Below, piece after piece: positions 62,480 to 64,000 of a stretch of DNA of 64,000 nt. The notes below the pieces were generated by a model, which was not told the origin of the DNA, made no database searches, and saw nothing but the letters and a program-made list of their open reading frames with translations. A program made the position numbers and the translations under genes. This DNA is from Saccharomycopsis fibuligera x Saccharomycopsis cf. fibuligera (taxonomy: Eukaryota > Ascomycota > Saccharomycetes > Ascoideales > Saccharomycopsidaceae), in NCBI GenBank assembly GCA_001936135.1, contig CP012816.1, positions 437,501 through 501,500 of the forward strand. Reading direction: 5' to 3'. Each line of letters starts with the position of its first letter. The first letter of the stretch is position 1.

Positions 62480-64000
62480 CTTCCTCCCCCTTAGAGGCTA
62501 ACCCAGTTCTTTTGAGATAGTTAATTTGTTCAGTTAAAGCATTTCGTAAATTGGTTGGTACTTTAGTTCTGAAGAATTCAAACGATATAGGCGTGGCATG
62601 CTCAGGTTTGCAATCTTGCCAAAACACATGCAAGTAGTCTTTTGCAATGCCAGCTATTGCAATAATTTCATCTGCCCTAGCAGCGGCTTCTATTTCGTTT
62701 CTAGGAGGTTCTTTTGGATATAGAACGTCAGGTTCTTTGTATAATTTCAACCATCTAACATTAATAACTCTATGCTGTTTGGTTATAGAAGGTAAGTCTA
62801 ATTCAACAGCACTTTCCCCCACTTTTTTAACAATTTTATATGGTCCGAGGTATACTGGGTGAATCTTCTTATACGGACCATCAGCACCAAAATGAGCATC
62901 TCTGTGGAGAAGGACCCAATTTCCAATATCAAAAGAGATTTCGCGACGGTTTTCATCTGCAATTACCTGAGACCGATGTTGCTGTTGTAATAAATATTCT
63001 CTTGTGCGATGGAGTACAGCTTGAGCGGCTTTCAAATATTCTTCCGTAGGTGTGACATTGCCTTCAGAAAATTGTCTACCATAAAAAGGGTCTGGAGCTT
63101 CATAACCGTGGTCTGCAAAAAATGGAGTGCACTTGATACTGTGGTGGTAAGAGGTGTTGTAAGCAAATTCTACCATAGGTAAAAATTTTCGCCACGAAGA
63201 GAATTGATTAAAGCAATACCGACGTAGTATCCCAGTTAAGGTTTTGATGGTTCTCTCGGTTTGGCCGTTAGTTTCCGGATGATTGGCTGTGCTCATCTTT
63301 AACTTAATTCCCAATTTGTCCATAATAGTTTGATACATGACACTTTGGAACCGAACATCTCTATCCGAGACTATTTCATTGGGAATACCATGTAAACGGA
63401 ATACTTCATTTATCAAAATCATAGCTGTGCTATATCCAGTGATCGTTTTGCTCACTGGTAAGAAATGAGAGTATTTTGTTAATCTATCCACGACAACTAA
63501 TACCATGTCGGTTTTACCAGACGGTGGAAACCCAGTAACAAAATCGATGGAGATACTCAGCCATCGAGACTGTGGAATCTCTAATGGTTCAAGCAAATTA
63601 TTCGTAGTAGGACCAGCTAATGTGCGTTGGCAAACATCGCATCGATGGACAAAACGTTTGATATCAGCAAACATAGAAGGCCAATAATATTTCTCAGCTA
63701 GTTTCAAATATAATTTGTACAGACTTAAATGAGTAACACCATGGGTTTCGGCTAGTAAATCCTTTTGATAAGCCTGAGGAACACATAATCTGAGCAGGCT
63801 AGATTCAGTAATAGGATTATCATACCAAAGTTTGTTGTTCTGAATCTTAAATAACTTATCAAATTTCGTTAATCTTGCATTAGCAGCGAGTTTTTCAATT
63901 TTCATTTTAAGGAACGGGTCTTGTTTATCATCTTGTAAAGTTATTTGAGCTAATTTAGCGTGAATTCCTTCATCAACCAGGACAGCGTCAAGATCAAGTC
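62475..64000 (-). CDS. Ty3/gypsy Pol, integrase end (5' part outside window)
   Basis: The frame is open to the right window edge, so the RT and RNase H of this Pol lie outside. Residues are numbered from the Met at 63905. HHCC zinc finger (H55, H59, C89, C92, HRCDVCQ), catalytic D121 (SIDFVTG), D181 (VSDRDVRF) and E217 (NGQTER), a DD35E core. A GPY/F-type module follows (LGPYKIV, 353-359). A C-terminal stretch (about 411-445, ADEIIAIAG..YLHVFWQ) loosely resembles a chromodomain. The integrase inserts the element cDNA, and the LTR position suggests Pol III targeting. The ORF continues through the polypurine tract, and its stop TAA is the third to fifth base of the LTR. No frame damage was seen. 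Confidence 0.93.
   Translation of the reverse strand, partial: LDLDAVLVDEGIHAKLAQITLQDDKQDPFLKMKIEKLAANARLTKFDKLFKIQNNKLWYDNPITESSLLRLCVPQAYQKDLLAETHGVTHLSLYKLYLKLAEKYYWPSMFADIKRFVHRCDVCQRTLAGPTTNNLLEPLEIPQSRWLSISIDFVTGFPPSGKTDMVLVVVDRLTKYSHFLPVSKTITGYSTAMILINEVFRLHGIPNEIVSDRDVRFQSVMYQTIMDKLGIKLKMSTANHPETNGQTERTIKTLTGILRRYCFNQFSSWRKFLPMVEFAYNTSYHHSIKCTPFFADHGYEAPDPFYGRQFSEGNVTPTEEYLKAAQAVLHRTREYLLQQQHRSQVIADENRREISFDIGNWVLLHRDAHFGADGPYKKIHPVYLGPYKIVKKVGESAVELDLPSITKQHRVINVRWLKLYKEPDVLYPKEPPRNEIEAAARADEIIAIAGIAKDYLHVFWQDCKPEHATPISFEFFRTKVPTNLRNALTEQINYLKRTGLASKGEEV
62480..62492 (-). promoter_or_regulatory. Polypurine tract of the Ty3/gypsy element
   Basis: On the minus strand AAGGGGGAGGAAG directly precedes the LTR start TGTAACAAATC. 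Purine tracts at this site prime plus-strand DNA synthesis. It is also translated as the last residues of Pol (…GEEV). Confidence 0.88.

Overview
The window looks like a repeat-rich chromosomal segment of an ascomycete fungus, most likely a budding yeast. Position 1-1471 is the 5' four fifths of a eukaryotic nuclear 18S rRNA gene (minus strand). Its variable regions look fungal, specifically saccharomycete-like, by eye only. No ordinary single-copy protein gene is recognisable anywhere in the 64 kb. Everything else that can be supported is rDNA, a 162-bp satellite, LTR retrotransposons and one tRNA-like gene.

Layout. 1-1471: 18S rRNA, reading left. 1472-10134: presumed 5' external/intergenic spacer, then about 7.5 kb in which I recognise nothing. 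10135-14519: two old, decayed copia relics, tail to tail. 14521-18050: satellite array 1. 18051-41213: three copies of a copia element named here CopA (A1 broken, A2 and A3 with intact 1462-codon polyproteins), arranged in a tandem segmental repeat of about 8.9 kb. Each repeat holds a CopA element, a 1313-bp satellite block, and a truncated copy of a second copia family, CopB. 41214-46167: the remainder of a CopB element into which A3 jumped (5-bp target duplication CTGAC). 46168-49902: satellite array 4. 49903-60739: a damaged plus-strand CopB (B5) carrying a solo LTR (duplication GATTC) and a complete, apparently intact CopB in opposite orientation (B4, 51985-57468, duplication TACAG). 60760-61880: an older CopB-like relic. 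62043-62127: tRNA-like gene. 62140-64000: 3' end of a Ty3/gypsy element whose LTR stops 12 bp upstream of that tRNA.

How the parts work. CopA and CopB each encode one uninterrupted Gag-protease-integrase-reverse transcriptase-RNase H polyprotein in copia order. Both seem to be primed by a cleaved tRNA half rather than a tRNA 3' end: the base pairs fit initiator tRNA-Met (CopA) and tRNA-Tyr (CopB), in both cases beginning at tRNA nucleotide 40. CopA LTRs contain the polyprotein start codon at one end and its stop codon at the other. Their U3 is filled with helically phased heat-shock elements: runs of alternating TTC/GAA at 5-bp spacing, then TTC every 10 bp for 160 bp, then a TATA box. This predicts a heat-shock (Hsf1)-driven retrotransposon, and it is the most interesting signal in the window. 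Nested insertions, shared LTR variants and matching target duplications allow the order of events to be read. The tandem CopA repeats and CopB-in-CopB structures are best explained by unequal recombination between LTRs or element bodies.

Limits: all family assignments come from motifs read by eye. Species, LTR identities, copy number and the reality of very similar tandem copies (an assembly risk) need computation or reads.
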